A stretch of 64,000 bases of DNA from JADGHX01 sp035760965 (GCA_035760965.1 DASTRY010000096.1:1-64000), one strand, 5' to 3'; counted from the first letter of the stretch, positions 42,081-49,704 are shown. Notes: generated from the letters alone by a model not told the origin. Numbers and translations: made by a program.

Positions 42081-42740
42081 ATGGCTCCGAGCGCCGACGA
42101 AAAGAAGAAACAGGCCGCGCACGCCGCTCTGAAGTACGTGCGTGCGGGCATGATCCTCGGCGTGGGTACCGGCTCGACCGTCAACTTCTTCATCGATGCA
42201 TTGGCCGCGAGCACCGTGCGCGTGAGCGGCGCGGTCTCGAGCTCCAACGCATCGACCGCCCGACTCGAGCGGGCCGGTATCAGGGTGATGGACCTGAATG
42301 AAGTCGGGTCGCTCGAGGTCTACGTCGACGGGGCCGATGAAGCCACGCGTGAACGGCATCTCATCAAGGGAGGCGGTGCCGCATTGACCGGCGAGAAGAT
42401 CGTCGCCGCCGCATCGAAGCAGTTCGTCTGCGTGGTCGACGACAGCAAGCTCGTGACGACCCTCGGGCGCTTTCCATTGCCCGTCGAAGTGATCCCGATG
42501 GCCCGCAGGTACGTTAGCGATGCGTTAACGAATCTCGGTGGGCGGCCCGTATGGCGTCAGAACGTCGTCACCGACAACGGAAATCACATTCTCGACGTGC
42601 ACGGGCTCACGATTCGCGATCCCGTCGCGATGGAGTGCACCATCAACCAGATCGTTGGCGTCGTGACCGTCGGCTTGTTCGCCGCGCGCGGTGCCGATGT
42701 ATTGATCGTTGCGGGCGACAAGGGCGTCGACATTCTTTGA
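42081..42740 (+). CDS. rpiA: Ribose-5-phosphate isomerase A
   Basis: 219 residues. MILGVGTGSTVNFFIDAL (phosphate loop), SLEVYVDGADEAT with the catalytic Asp pair, IKGGGAALTGEKI with the catalytic Glu and CVVDDSKLV are all present; the C-terminus has GLFAARGADVLIVAGDKGV. Interconverts ribose 5-phosphate and ribulose 5-phosphate. The gene also follows fau in E. coli (after serA). Rpe, which acts on the same product, is encoded 4 kb away. Confidence 0.97.
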   Translation: MAPSADEKKKQAAHAALKYVRAGMILGVGTGSTVNFFIDALAASTVRVSGAVSSSNASTARLERAGIRVMDLNEVGSLEVYVDGADEATRERHLIKGGGAALTGEKIVAAASKQFVCVVDDSKLVTTLGRFPLPVEVIPMARRYVSDALTNLGGRPVWRQNVVTDNGNHILDVHGLTIRDPVAMECTINQIVGVVTVGLFAARGADVLIVAGDKGVDIL

Positions 42741-42763
42741 GAACCCCGGCCCGACGATGACGC

Positions 42764-42840
42764 GGTGCCGATGGCCGGTGCGCTCGTTGCCGATGGCCCG
42801 GTGCGCTCGTTGCCGATGGCCGTGCGCTCGTTGATGCGGG
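42764..42840. repeat. Imperfect 21-23 bp tandem repeats
   Basis: About three copies of a unit containing GTGCGCTCGTTGCCGATGGC (starting near 42778, 42801 and 42822), with decayed copies continuing to about 42960 (GTGCG...GATG...). They lie in the rpiA/tRNA-Gln spacer. Units abut without spacers. Confidence 0.7.
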
Positions 42841-43109
42841 TGCGTTGAGCTGAGCGGTCCGCACCCGCTGATGGCGGTGCGCGTACCGATGGAGGGTGCG
42901 CATCGTTGATGCAGGGTGCGCTTGGCTGAGCTGCTGCACCTGCTGATGCGATGGGCATGTCGACGGGTCGGCCGCATGTGCCATCGACACGCATATGTGT
43001 GTCGGCGCTCTGCCGGGGAGGTCAGCACCGGCACTCCGGCGCGTCCGTGCTGCGAGCGCTCTCGCCGCGAAGCGACTCAGCCGAACCCGCCACTCGGCCC
43101 CAAATGCAA

Positions 43110-43141
43110 GAAGGCCCGCCTGTCGAACCAGGCGGGCCTTC
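43110..43141 (-). terminator. Terminator of tRNA-Gln transcript
   Basis: GAAGGCCCGCCTG (43110-43122) and CAGGCGGGCCTTC (43129-43141) form a perfect 13-bp stem with a 6-nt loop, beginning 6 nt after the tRNA CCA end on the minus strand, followed by TTGCATTT. It ends the tRNA transcription unit. Confidence 0.75.
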
Positions 43142-43146
43142 GGTGT

Positions 43147-43220
43147 TGGCTGGGGGACTAGGATTCGAACCTAGGTAAACGGAGTCAGAGTCCGTTGTCC
43201 TACCACTAGACGATCCCCCA
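43147..43220 (-). tRNA. tRNA-Gln (CTG anticodon)
   Basis: 74 nt on the minus strand, TGGGGGATCGTCTAGTGG ... TCCCCCAGCCA. The acceptor stem TGGGGGA/TCCCCCA, D-loop TAGTGGTAGGA, anticodon stem ACGGA/TCCGT with loop CTCTGAC (anticodon CTG, reads CAG), and T-arm CTAGGTTCGAATCCTAG are intact, with discriminator G and an encoded CCA. Confidence 0.97.
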
Positions 43221-43229
43221 CCTTGACTG

Positions 43230-43255
43230 GAGAAAATCGTCGAGACGATTTTCTC
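43230..43255. repeat. 11-bp stem hairpin between rpsI and tRNA-Gln
   Basis: GAGAAAATCGT (43230-43240), CGAG loop, ACGATTTTCTC (43245-43255). Lies 10 nt upstream of the tRNA 5' end on the minus strand. No T-run follows; it may be an attenuated end of rplM-rpsI mRNA or an RNase processing site for readthrough transcripts. Confidence 0.55.
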
Positions 43256-43336
43256 GAGACCCTACACGGTTGCCGCCGGCAAAAAGCGTGGCTTTCGCCG
43301 GCTACTCACTGTAGGCATCAGCGTAACCAATCCGCG

Positions 43337-43729
43337 TTAGCGCTTCGAGTACTGACCGCTGCGGCGGGCCTTCCGATGCCCCACCTTCTTGCGCTCCACC
43401 TCGCGCGCATCGCGCGTGACGAACCCGGCAGCGCGCAGCGGCTTGCGCAGGCTCTCATCGTACTCGATCAGCGCACGGGTGATGCCATGACGGATCGCAC
43501 CCGCCTGCCCCGTGATGCCGCCGCCATTGACGCGCACCGAGATGTCGAACTTGTTCACGAGCTGCACGGCTTCGAGCGGCTGGCGGACGATCATGCGGCC
43601 CGTTTCGCGGCCGAAGAACTGGTCGAGCGGCCGGTCGTTGACCGTGATCTCGCCCTTGCCGGCGCGCAGGTAAACGCGAGCGGTAGCCGTCTTGCGCCGA
43701 CCGGTGCCGTAATTGGGAGTAGCTGCCAT
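43337..43729 (-). CDS. rpsI: 30S ribosomal protein S9
   Basis: 130 residues. YGTGRRKTATARVYLRAGKGEITVNDRPLDQFF and the C-terminal RKVGHRKARRSGQYSKR-type tail (here KKVGHRKARRSGQYSKR), whose final Lys-Arg contacts P-site tRNA. Downstream partner of rplM, 18 nt apart. Confidence 0.98.
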   Translation of the reverse strand: MAATPNYGTGRRKTATARVYLRAGKGEITVNDRPLDQFFGRETGRMIVRQPLEAVQLVNKFDISVRVNGGGITGQAGAIRHGITRALIEYDESLRKPLRAAGFVTRDAREVERKKVGHRKARRSGQYSKR

Positions 43730-43747
43730 GAGAGTCTGGTCCTGTAA

Positions 43748-44191
43748 TTAGAGGTCGAGCGGCTTCGGCTGCTGAGCCGCGTGCGGGTGATTCGCCCCCG
43801 CGAAAACGTGGAGCTTCTTGTACATGCGCCGCCCCAGCGGGTTCTTCGGCAGCATGCCCTTCACCGCGAACTCGATGACCCGCTCCGGGTGCTCCGCCAG
43901 CAGCTTCTGCAGTGCGATCTGCTTGATACCGCCGATGTGCTGGGTGTGCCAGTAGTAGATCTTGTCCGTGAGCTTGCGGCCGGTGACGCGCACCTTGTCG
44001 GCGTTCACGACCACGATGTGATCGCCCATGTCGACGTGCGGGCTGTAGTCGGCCTTGTGCTTGCCCTTCAGGCGGTGGGCAATCTGGGACGCGAGCCGAC
44101 CGAGCGTCTTGTTGCTCGCGTCGACGAGGAACCAGTCGCCGCGAACGGCGGCCGGTTTGGTGAATGCAGTAGTCGCTGAAAGGGTAGTCAT
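43748..44191 (-). CDS. rplM: 50S ribosomal protein L13
   Basis: 147 residues from ATG 44191. WFLVDASNKTLGRLASQIAHRLKGKHKADYSPHVDMGDHIVVVNADKVRVTGRK and AVKGMLPKNPLGRRMYKKLHVFAGANHPHAAQQPKPLDL are diagnostic. First gene of the rplM-rpsI operon. A short N-terminal extension (MTTLSATTAFT) precedes the usual start. Confidence 0.97.
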   Translation of the reverse strand: MTTLSATTAFTKPAAVRGDWFLVDASNKTLGRLASQIAHRLKGKHKADYSPHVDMGDHIVVVNADKVRVTGRKLTDKIYYWHTQHIGGIKQIALQKLLAEHPERVIEFAVKGMLPKNPLGRRMYKKLHVFAGANHPHAAQQPKPLDL

Positions 44192-44318
44192 GGCAGATCC
44201 GAAAAGCCGCGGTCCCGGGGCGCGGGGCGCGGCGGTGAACCCCAAAAAAGGCGCGGAAGTTTACTGAAGCACCCCCCTCATTGCAAAGACCGCTGCCAAT
44301 GCGGGCGCGCTTGCCCCC

Positions 44319-44324
44319 TATAAT
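44319..44324 (+). promoter_or_regulatory. Consensus -10 for coq7
   Basis: TATAAT ends 7 nt before ATG 44332, so transcription should begin at or next to the start codon. No good -35 is visible. Confidence 0.55.
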
Positions 44325-44331
44325 AGAGAGC

Positions 44332-45003
44332 ATGGCGCCGGTGCACCGTCCCAGACTCCCTTTCCGAGTCCCCGAGCCCCCTTCGCTCGACACGATAATT
44401 TCCGTTGCGGACAGGGGCTTACGCGCGGTGTTCGCTCCCGCTCGAGCCAGCCGACCGCTGCCCGCCCCTGCCGGCGCCCCGCCCGAATTGTCCGCAGCCG
44501 AACGCCGCGAATCCGGCGCTCTCATGCGTGTGAATCACACCGGTGAGGTCGCGGCGCAGGCGCTCTATCACGGCCAAGCCCTGGTGGCACGGTCGGAAGC
44601 GACCCGGGCGATGCTCTTACGGTCGGCCCGCGAGGAAACGGACCATCTCGCCTGGTGCGAGACGCGTCTATCCGAGCTCGGATCCCGACCGAGCCTGCTC
44701 GATCCGCTCTGGTATGCGGGGTCGTTCACGATCGGCGCGCTCGCAGCCGCGTTCGGCGACCGCGTGAGCCTCGGCTTCGTGAGCGAGACGGAGCGCCAGG
44801 TCGAAGGCCATCTCGACGATCAGATCGCGCGGCTGCCCGCGCGCGATACGCGCAGCCGGTCGATCCTCGAAGCCATGCGCACCGATGAGATCGCGCACGG
44901 CGCGGCGGCGAGAGCCGCCGGCGGCGTCGATCTGCCCGCACCCGCTCGCGTACTGATGAAGCACACGGCGCGGGTCATGACGGGAACTGCGTACTGGATT
45001 TGA
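44332..45003 (+). CDS. coq7: Ubiquinone biosynthesis monooxygenase Coq7
   Basis: 223 residues from ATG 44332, which immediately follows a TATAAT. Ferritin-like di-iron fold: ALMRVNHTGEVAAQALYHGQALVA and AREETDHLAWCETRLSELGSRPSLLDPLWYAGSFTIGALAAAFGD (E..E/H ligands), then ETERQVEGHLDDQIARLP and MRTDEIAHGAAA. It hydroxylates demethoxyubiquinone at C6, the step done by UbiF in E. coli; together with UbiH and UbiI it completes the set. An exact repeat of its last codons occurs just downstream. Confidence 0.96.
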   Translation: MAPVHRPRLPFRVPEPPSLDTIISVADRGLRAVFAPARASRPLPAPAGAPPELSAAERRESGALMRVNHTGEVAAQALYHGQALVARSEATRAMLLRSAREETDHLAWCETRLSELGSRPSLLDPLWYAGSFTIGALAAAFGDRVSLGFVSETERQVEGHLDDQIARLPARDTRSRSILEAMRTDEIAHGAAARAAGGVDLPAPARVLMKHTARVMTGTAYWI

Positions 45004-45024
45004 GGAAGTGCGTACTGGATTTGA
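44988..45024 (+). repeat. 16-bp direct repeat duplicating the coq7 3' end
   Basis: TGCGTACTGGATTTGA at 44988-45003 (the last codons and stop of coq7) is repeated exactly at 45009-45024; the period is 21 bp. Looks like a recent tandem duplication by slippage. Confidence 0.85.
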
Positions 45025-45120
45025 GTCGGATTTGACGCTTCTTGCCCGTAATCGCTTGCAGTTATACGGGCTTATGTATACAAAGCGCTCGCGCACGCGC
45101 CAACTCTGGGGAGCTGGTTA

Positions 45121-45870
45121 ATGGAAGAGAACATCAAGCCGCTGAGTGATATTCCGGCAATCAATCGCTTCTTGAGCTACTGCCGGATTCGCACCGTGCC
45201 CTCGAAGACGGTTGTCATTCACGCCGGCGACCTGCCGGATGTTCTCTACTACATCATCAGCGGCTCGGTCGAAGTCATGATCGAGGACGAGGAAGGCAAC
45301 GAGATGGTGCTCGCCTACCTGAACCGCGGTCAGTTCTTCGGCGAGATGGGCCTGTTCTACGAGCAGCCGACGCGTAGCGCCTGGGTCCGCACGCGCAATC
45401 AGTGCGAGCTCGCGGAGATGACCTACCCGCGCTTCCGCCAGATCGCCGCCGAGAGCCCGGGCCTGATCTTCGAGCTCGCCACGCAGCTCGCGACGCGACT
45501 CGATCGCACGAACCGCAAGCTCGGCGACCTCGCCTTCGTCGACGTCACCGGGCGCGTCGCGCACGCCATCATGGACCTCTGCGGCGAGCCCGATGCGATG
45601 ACGCATCCCGAAGGCATGCAGATCAAGGTGAGCCGGCAGGAGCTGTCGCGCCTCGTCGGCTGCTCGCGCGAGATGGCCGGACGCGTGCTGAAGGTGCTCG
45701 AAGAGCAAGGCCTGCTGCGCGCCACCGGCAAGACGATCGTCGTGTTCAATGCGCGCCCGAAGATGAAGACGCGCCCCGTCATCGTGCCGGCGAAGACCGC
45801 CGCCGCGAAGACGCGCCTCGAGTCCGACGAGATGGACGACGACGATCTGGACGACGAGGACGAAGAATAG
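45121..45870 (+). CDS. CRP-family cAMP/c-di-GMP regulator (Vfr/Clp-like)
   Basis: 249 residues. The cyclic-nucleotide domain has GQFFGEMGLFYEQPTRSAWVRT, with the Arg-Ser pair that binds the cAMP phosphate in E. coli CRP. RTNRKLGDLAFVDVTGRVAHAIMDL is the dimer helix; the Thr of the CRP Thr-Ser pair is kept and the Ser is Asn. The HTH is VSRQELSRLVGCSREMAGRVLKVLEEQGLL. Unusually the protein extends about 30 residues past the CRP end into a basic stretch and an acidic tail (DEMDDDDLDDEDEE). Next to coq7 as clp is in Xanthomonas, where Clp responds to c-di-GMP; which ligand acts here is open. Confidence 0.93.
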   Translation: MEENIKPLSDIPAINRFLSYCRIRTVPSKTVVIHAGDLPDVLYYIISGSVEVMIEDEEGNEMVLAYLNRGQFFGEMGLFYEQPTRSAWVRTRNQCELAEMTYPRFRQIAAESPGLIFELATQLATRLDRTNRKLGDLAFVDVTGRVAHAIMDLCGEPDAMTHPEGMQIKVSRQELSRLVGCSREMAGRVLKVLEEQGLLRATGKTIVVFNARPKMKTRPVIVPAKTAAAKTRLESDEMDDDDLDDEDEE

Positions 45871-45880
45871 ACATTCGCTT

Positions 45881-45934
45881 GCCGGAGCGAGCTCCGGCCA
45901 GTCGACGAAAAAGCCCGCAGACGCGGGCTTTTTT
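45881..45934. terminator. Bidirectional terminator after the CRP-like gene
   Basis: GCCCGC-AGAC-GCGGGC (45913-45928) flanked by AAAAA on the left and TTTTTTGTT on the right is a canonical intrinsic terminator for the plus-strand gene. A small hairpin GCCGGAG/CTCCGGC (45881-45898) precedes it. Confidence 0.85.
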
Positions 45935-45936
45935 GT

Positions 45937-46135
45937 TGGGGCGACGTCAACGCGTGAGCTGGAGTGCATCTCGGGGCGACAGCCAACGCGTGAGTTGGCG
46001 TTCGTCTCGGCTCCGTATTCCCTACATCGAGCCGACGTGCAGCTCGCCACGACACACGCCTCGTGAGCTGACGTGCAGCCCAGGGCGACAGCCGCTACTT
46101 CGGGTCTGGTGCATCTCGGGGCGACAGCCAATGCA
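45937..46135. repeat. Imperfect ~36-bp repeats downstream of CRP gene
   Basis: Units built around GGGGCGACAGCCAACGCGTGAG...TGCATCTCGG: first near 45938-45973, second near 45974-46010, and decayed copies near 46080-46135 (GGGCGACAGCCGCTACTTCGG, GGGGCGACAGCCAATGCATC). Between them, CGTGAGCTGACGTGCAGC is a partial unit. No ORF is supported. Confidence 0.65.
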
Positions 46136-46270
46136 TCAGGCGACGCGCGGCTCGTGAGGGGTTTCGAGGCACGTGCAAATGCATGGATGCATTTGCCCGA
46201 GGCCCCGATGGACCGGTCTTACGGCCGTTGCCGAGAAGCCCCTCGCGAGTCGCGCGGCGCCCGGCACGGC

Positions 46271-46420
46271 CTCGACACGGCCTCTCTCACAACAGCCACC
46301 CGCGCCAATCTCCCTGCGCATCGCGCGATCGTCGCGCGGCGCCCAACAGGGACTCGACACGGGCCTCACAATCACCCGCCTGCGCCAATCTCCTTACGCA
46401 TCGCCGCGATCGTCGCGCGG
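46271..46420. repeat. Two ~70-bp copies spanning the rpe 3' end
   Basis: 46353-46420 covers the last rpe codons, its stop and the next 20 nt. A diverged copy lies at 46271-46339 (shared CTCGACACGG, GCGCCAATCTCC, CGATCGTCGCGCGG). The downstream copy has lost the rpe stop and is non-coding. Same pattern as coq7: a gene end duplicated into the adjacent spacer. Confidence 0.75.
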
Positions 46421-47043
46421 TAGTCCGAGCTGCCGAAAATCGCCGACCCCGCAACGAACGTATCGGCGCCCGCACGCGCGATCTCACCGATGTTGTCGGT
46501 CTTCACACCGCCGTCGATCTCGAGCCGCACTGCACGACCCGACGCGTCGATCCGCTTGCGCGCCTGTGCGAGCTTCGTCAGCGCGCTGCGAATGAACTTC
46601 TGCCCGCCAAACCCCGGGTTCACCGACATCAGCAGCACCATATCGAGCTTCTCGAGCGTGTAGTCGAGATAGTCGAGCGGCGTCGCCGGATTGAACACGA
46701 GCCCCGGCTTGCACCCGTGCTCGCGAATGAGCTCGATGGTGCGATCGATGTGCTCCGTCGCTTCCGGATGGAAGCTGATGTACGTGGCGCCGGCCGCGGC
46801 GAAATCCGGAATGATGCGGTCCACCGGCTTCACCATGAGGTGCACGTCGATGGGCGCGTCGACGCCGTATTTGCGCAGCGCCTCGCACACGAGCGGCCCC
46901 ATCGTGAGGTTCGGCACGTAGTGGTTGTCCATCACGTCGAAGTGCACGAGGTCCGCGCCCGCTTCGAGCACGGCGTCCACCTCCGCGCCGAGCTTCGCGA
47001 AGTTCGCGGACAGAATCGAAGGGGCGATCCAGGCGGGTTGCAT
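46372..47043 (-). CDS. rpe: Ribulose-phosphate 3-epimerase
   Basis: 223 residues from MQPAWIAPSILSANFAKLGAEV. LVHFDVMDNHYVPNLTMGP (His and Asp metal ligands), DVHLMV, ISFHPEATEH, LLMSVNPGFGGQKFI and EIDGGVKTDNI are all present. Interconverts ribulose 5-phosphate and xylulose 5-phosphate. Downstream of purC on the same strand with an 82-nt gap; a TAGACT hexamer 7 nt before the ATG suggests its own leaderless promoter. Confidence 0.97.
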   Translation of the reverse strand: MQPAWIAPSILSANFAKLGAEVDAVLEAGADLVHFDVMDNHYVPNLTMGPLVCEALRKYGVDAPIDVHLMVKPVDRIIPDFAAAGATYISFHPEATEHIDRTIELIREHGCKPGLVFNPATPLDYLDYTLEKLDMVLLMSVNPGFGGQKFIRSALTKLAQARKRIDASGRAVRLEIDGGVKTDNIGEIARAGADTFVAGSAIFGSSDYRATIAAMRKEIGAGG

Positions 47044-47050
47044 GGCCCTT

Positions 47051-47056
47051 AGTCTA
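47051..47056 (-). promoter_or_regulatory. -10-like hexamer for rpe
   Basis: TAGACT on the minus strand ends 7 nt before the rpe ATG at 47043, with AAGGGCC between. The AAGG could alternatively act as a poor Shine-Dalgarno. Confidence 0.35.
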
Positions 47057-47125
47057 GCCACGGAACCGCGGCCGAGCACGACTTCGTCACCCGACGCGGC
47101 GCGTGTCCCAGCGACGACACGGCGC

Positions 47126-48013
47126 TCAGCTCGTGAGGCGCTGCAACGCTTCGCGGTATTTCGCGCTCGTGCGCTCGATGATCTCGGGCGGGAGCTTCGG
47201 AGCCGGCGGCTTCTTGTCCCAGTCGAGCGTCTCCAGGTAGTCGCGCACGTACTGCTTGTCGAAGCTCGGCGGACTCGTGCCGACGCGGTACGTATCCGCG
47301 GGCCAGAAGCGCGAGGAATCCGGCGTGAGCACCTCGTCGATGAGCGTGAGCTGCCCGTTGGCATCGACACCGAACTCGAACTTCGTGTCTGCGATGATGA
47401 TGCCGCGCTCGCGCGCATGCGCAGACGCGAACTCGTAGAGCGCGAGCGCGGCGTCGCGAACCTTCGCGGCCAGCGTGGCACCCACCAGACGCTCGGCCTG
47501 CGCGAACGAGATGTTCTCGTCGTGCTCGCCCATGGCCGCTTTCGTGGCCGGTGTGAACAGCGGCTGCGGCAACTTCTCGGCCTGCTGCAGGCCGGGCGGC
47601 AGCGTGATCCCGCACACGGCGCCGGTCTTCTGATAGTCCTTCCAGCCGGAGCCGATCAGATAGCCGCGCACCACGGCTTCGAGCGGCAGCGCCTCGAGCT
47701 TGCGCACGATGACGGCGCGCCCCTCGAGCATCGCGAGCTCGTCCGGATCCGAGACCGCACTCGAGAGCGGCCGGCCGGTCAGATGGTTCGGGATGATGTG
47801 GCGGGTCTTCTCGAACCAGAAATTGGAAATCTGGTTCAGCACGCGGCCTTTGTCGGGGATCGGATCGGGCAGCACCACATCGAAGGCCGAGAGCCGGTCG
47901 GTGGTGACGATGAGCATGGTCTGCGCATCTACCGCGTAGATGTCGCGCACTTTGCCCTCGTTGATCTTCTGCAAGCCGCGAAGCGCGGTACGGTGGACGG
48001 TGGGCGTCGCCAT
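47126..48013 (-). CDS. purC: SAICAR synthetase PurC
   Basis: 295 residues of the longer PurC form. INEGKVRDIYAVDAQTMLIVTTDRLSAFDVVLPDPIPDKGRVLNQ (ATP loop), ALPLEAVVRGYLIGSGWKDYQKTG (SAICAR synthetase signature 1) and IADTKFEFGVDANGQLTLIDEVLTPDSSRFW (signature 2). Joins CAIR with aspartate in purine synthesis. Divergent from djlA by 42 nt. PurE and PurK are encoded 7 kb downstream. Confidence 0.97.
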   Translation of the reverse strand: MATPTVHRTALRGLQKINEGKVRDIYAVDAQTMLIVTTDRLSAFDVVLPDPIPDKGRVLNQISNFWFEKTRHIIPNHLTGRPLSSAVSDPDELAMLEGRAVIVRKLEALPLEAVVRGYLIGSGWKDYQKTGAVCGITLPPGLQQAEKLPQPLFTPATKAAMGEHDENISFAQAERLVGATLAAKVRDAALALYEFASAHARERGIIIADTKFEFGVDANGQLTLIDEVLTPDSSRFWPADTYRVGTSPPSFDKQYVRDYLETLDWDKKPPAPKLPPEIIERTSAKYREALQRLTS

Positions 48014-48042
48014 GATGAGCCGGAGCCGGACGGGGGTCTTGG

Positions 48043-48048
48043 TACTAT
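48043..48048 (+). promoter_or_regulatory. -10-like hexamer for djlA
   Basis: TACTAT ends 7 nt before ATG 48056. No Shine-Dalgarno. The same stretch read on the minus strand (TATAGT) could be the purC -10. Confidence 0.4.
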
Positions 48049-48055
48049 AGCAACG

Positions 48056-48868
48056 ATGATGCGCTGGACGGGGAAAGTCTTCGGTGGAGTGGTCGGGATG
48101 CTCGTCGGCAGTGTCCCGGGCGCGGCCATTGGCGCTTTGCTCGGCCACCTGTTCGACGAAGCGTCGGCCGGAGACGAGCCCGCCGCGAGCGGACCCGCCT
48201 TCGCGCCTGCGGAAATCGCCGAGCAATTCTTCCGCTCGACCTTCCGCATCATGGGCCACATCGCCAAGTCCGACGGACGCGTCTCGGAGCAGGAGATCGC
48301 GGCCGCGCGCGGCATCATGGCGGCCCTGCGGCTCGATTCGATGCAGGTGGCCGTCGCCATCGAGGAATTCACGCGGGGCAAGCAGCCGAGCTTCGACGTG
48401 GCCGCGGAGCTTGCGACCTTGCGGCGCGCGTTTGCAGGGCGGCCGGATCTCGTGCGCACGTTCGTCGAGATTCAGGTGCGCGCCTCGCTCGCCGGCAACA
48501 ACATGCAGGGCCCCGCGCGGAAATATGTGAAGCGCGTGGCCGCAACCCTCGGGCTCTCCGAGTTCGAGCTCGCGCAGATCGAAGCGATCCTGCGCATGCA
48601 GCGCGGAAACTTCCGGCGCGATCAGCAACAGCAGCAGGCCGCGAACGGCGCCCAGCAGCTCACGATGGCGTACCAGGTGCTCGAGATCTCGGCGACGGCG
48701 AGCGACGCGGAGGTCGAGAAGGCGTACCGGCGGCAGTTGAGCCGCCATCACCCCGACAAGCTGAAAGCGAACGGCCTGCCCGACTCGATGATCGAGCATG
48801 CGAAGGAGCGCACCCAGCAGATCATCGAAGCGTGGGAGCTGATCAAAGAGCGCCGCGGCATCAGCTGA
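48056..48868 (+). CDS. djlA: Co-chaperone DjlA-like (TerB + J domain)
   Basis: 270 residues. A glycine-rich N-terminal membrane segment (FGGVVGMLVGSVPGAAIGALLGHLFD) is followed by a TerB-type helical domain (FFRSTFRIMGHIAKSDGRVSEQEIAAARGIM) and a C-terminal J domain with the HPD tripeptide (RQLSRHHPDKLKANGL). DjlA stimulates DnaK at the inner membrane and affects capsule signalling in enterics. The glutamine-rich linker QQQQQAANGAQQ is normal. Its 3' end overlaps the convergent BtuF-like gene by 8 nt. Confidence 0.94.
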   Translation: MMRWTGKVFGGVVGMLVGSVPGAAIGALLGHLFDEASAGDEPAASGPAFAPAEIAEQFFRSTFRIMGHIAKSDGRVSEQEIAAARGIMAALRLDSMQVAVAIEEFTRGKQPSFDVAAELATLRRAFAGRPDLVRTFVEIQVRASLAGNNMQGPARKYVKRVAATLGLSEFELAQIEAILRMQRGNFRRDQQQQQAANGAQQLTMAYQVLEISATASDAEVEKAYRRQLSRHHPDKLKANGLPDSMIEHAKERTQQIIEAWELIKERRGIS

Positions 48869-49679
48869 GCGCGCCGGCGCGCGACCACTCCAGAATCACG
48901 TTCTGGATCTCCGTGACCCCGTCGGTCAACGCGGCCGGCCCGGGCTGCAGAATCAGCGACGATTTGATCTCTCGCAGAAAGCCCGTGCGCACGGCCGGCA
49001 CGTCCTGCCAGCCGGGCCGCGCTGCGACGCTCTCCGGCCGGAATTTCTTGCCGCACCACGAGCCGAGCACGATGTCGGGCGCGCGCCGCGGCACCTCGAG
49101 CCCATCCGCGATGATGCGGTTCTTGCCGAGCGGCTCGCGCGCGAGCTCCGGGAAGCAATCGTCCCCGCCCGCGATGCCGATCAGCTCCGAGACCCAGCGA
49201 ATGCCGGAAATCTGCGGCTCATCCCACTCCTCGAAGTAGACGCGCGGCCGGCGCGGCAAGCCCGCCGCGCGCGCACGAATCTCATCGAGCCCCGCCTCGA
49301 GCTTCGTGACGAGCGCATCCGTCTTCGCCTCGCAGCCGATCATGCCGCCGAGCACGCGAATGGTGCGCAGGATGTCGGCCACGCTGCGCTGATTGAACAC
49401 GTGCACCTCGATGCCCGCGCGCACGAGCTGTGCGGCGATGTCCGCCTGCAGATCGGAGAACCCGAGCACGAGATCGGGCCGCAGCGCGACGATCCGCTCG
49501 ATCTTCGCGCTCGTGAACGCCGAGACCTTCGGCTTCTCTCGCCGCGCCCGCGGCGGGCGCACGGTAAATCCCGAGATGCCGACGATGCGCCAGTCCTCCC
49601 CGAGCAGATACAGCGTCTCCGTCGTCTCTTCGGTCAGGCAGACGATGCGCTCGGGAAAGCCTTCTCGCGTGCGGCTCAT
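48861..49679 (-). CDS. BtuF-like periplasmic-binding-fold protein without signal peptide
   Basis: 272 residues. RIVCLTEETTETLYLLGEDWRIVGISGFTVRPP is the typical vitamin B12/iron ABC binding-protein N-terminus, and IERIVALRPDLVLGFSDLQADIAAQLVRAGIEVHVFNQRSVADILRTIRVLG and RVYFEEWDEPQISGIRWVSELIGIAGG continue the two-lobe fold. No export signal is present, so either the protein is cytoplasmic or an upstream start is mis-set; the frame upstream of MSRTREG offers no hydrophobic stretch. No transporter partner is adjacent. May bind corrinoids in the cytosol. Confidence 0.85.
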   Translation of the reverse strand: MSRTREGFPERIVCLTEETTETLYLLGEDWRIVGISGFTVRPPRARREKPKVSAFTSAKIERIVALRPDLVLGFSDLQADIAAQLVRAGIEVHVFNQRSVADILRTIRVLGGMIGCEAKTDALVTKLEAGLDEIRARAAGLPRRPRVYFEEWDEPQISGIRWVSELIGIAGGDDCFPELAREPLGKNRIIADGLEVPRRAPDIVLGSWCGKKFRPESVAARPGWQDVPAVRTGFLREIKSSLILQPGPAALTDGVTEIQNVILEWSRAGALS

Positions 49680-49692
49680 GCGGAGCCGACGG

Positions 49693-49698
49693 TATCAT
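49693..49698 (+). promoter_or_regulatory. -10-like hexamer for the YihY-family gene
   Basis: TATCAT ends 6 nt before ATG 49705, with no Shine-Dalgarno. Confidence 0.4.
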
Positions 49699-49704
49699 GG
49701 GCTG

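Noticed and set aside
42764..42960. Possible CRISPR array
   Set aside because: The units abut without unique spacers, diverge progressively, and no cas gene is nearby.
42916..43178. Two short plus-strand ORFs over the tRNA terminator
   Set aside because: They run through repeats, the terminator hairpin and the antisense strand of tRNA-Gln; no ribosome site.
46136..46375. Small minus-strand ORF sharing REIGAGG with Rpe
   Set aside because: It arises from the diverged duplicate of the rpe 3' end; the remainder has no coding character.
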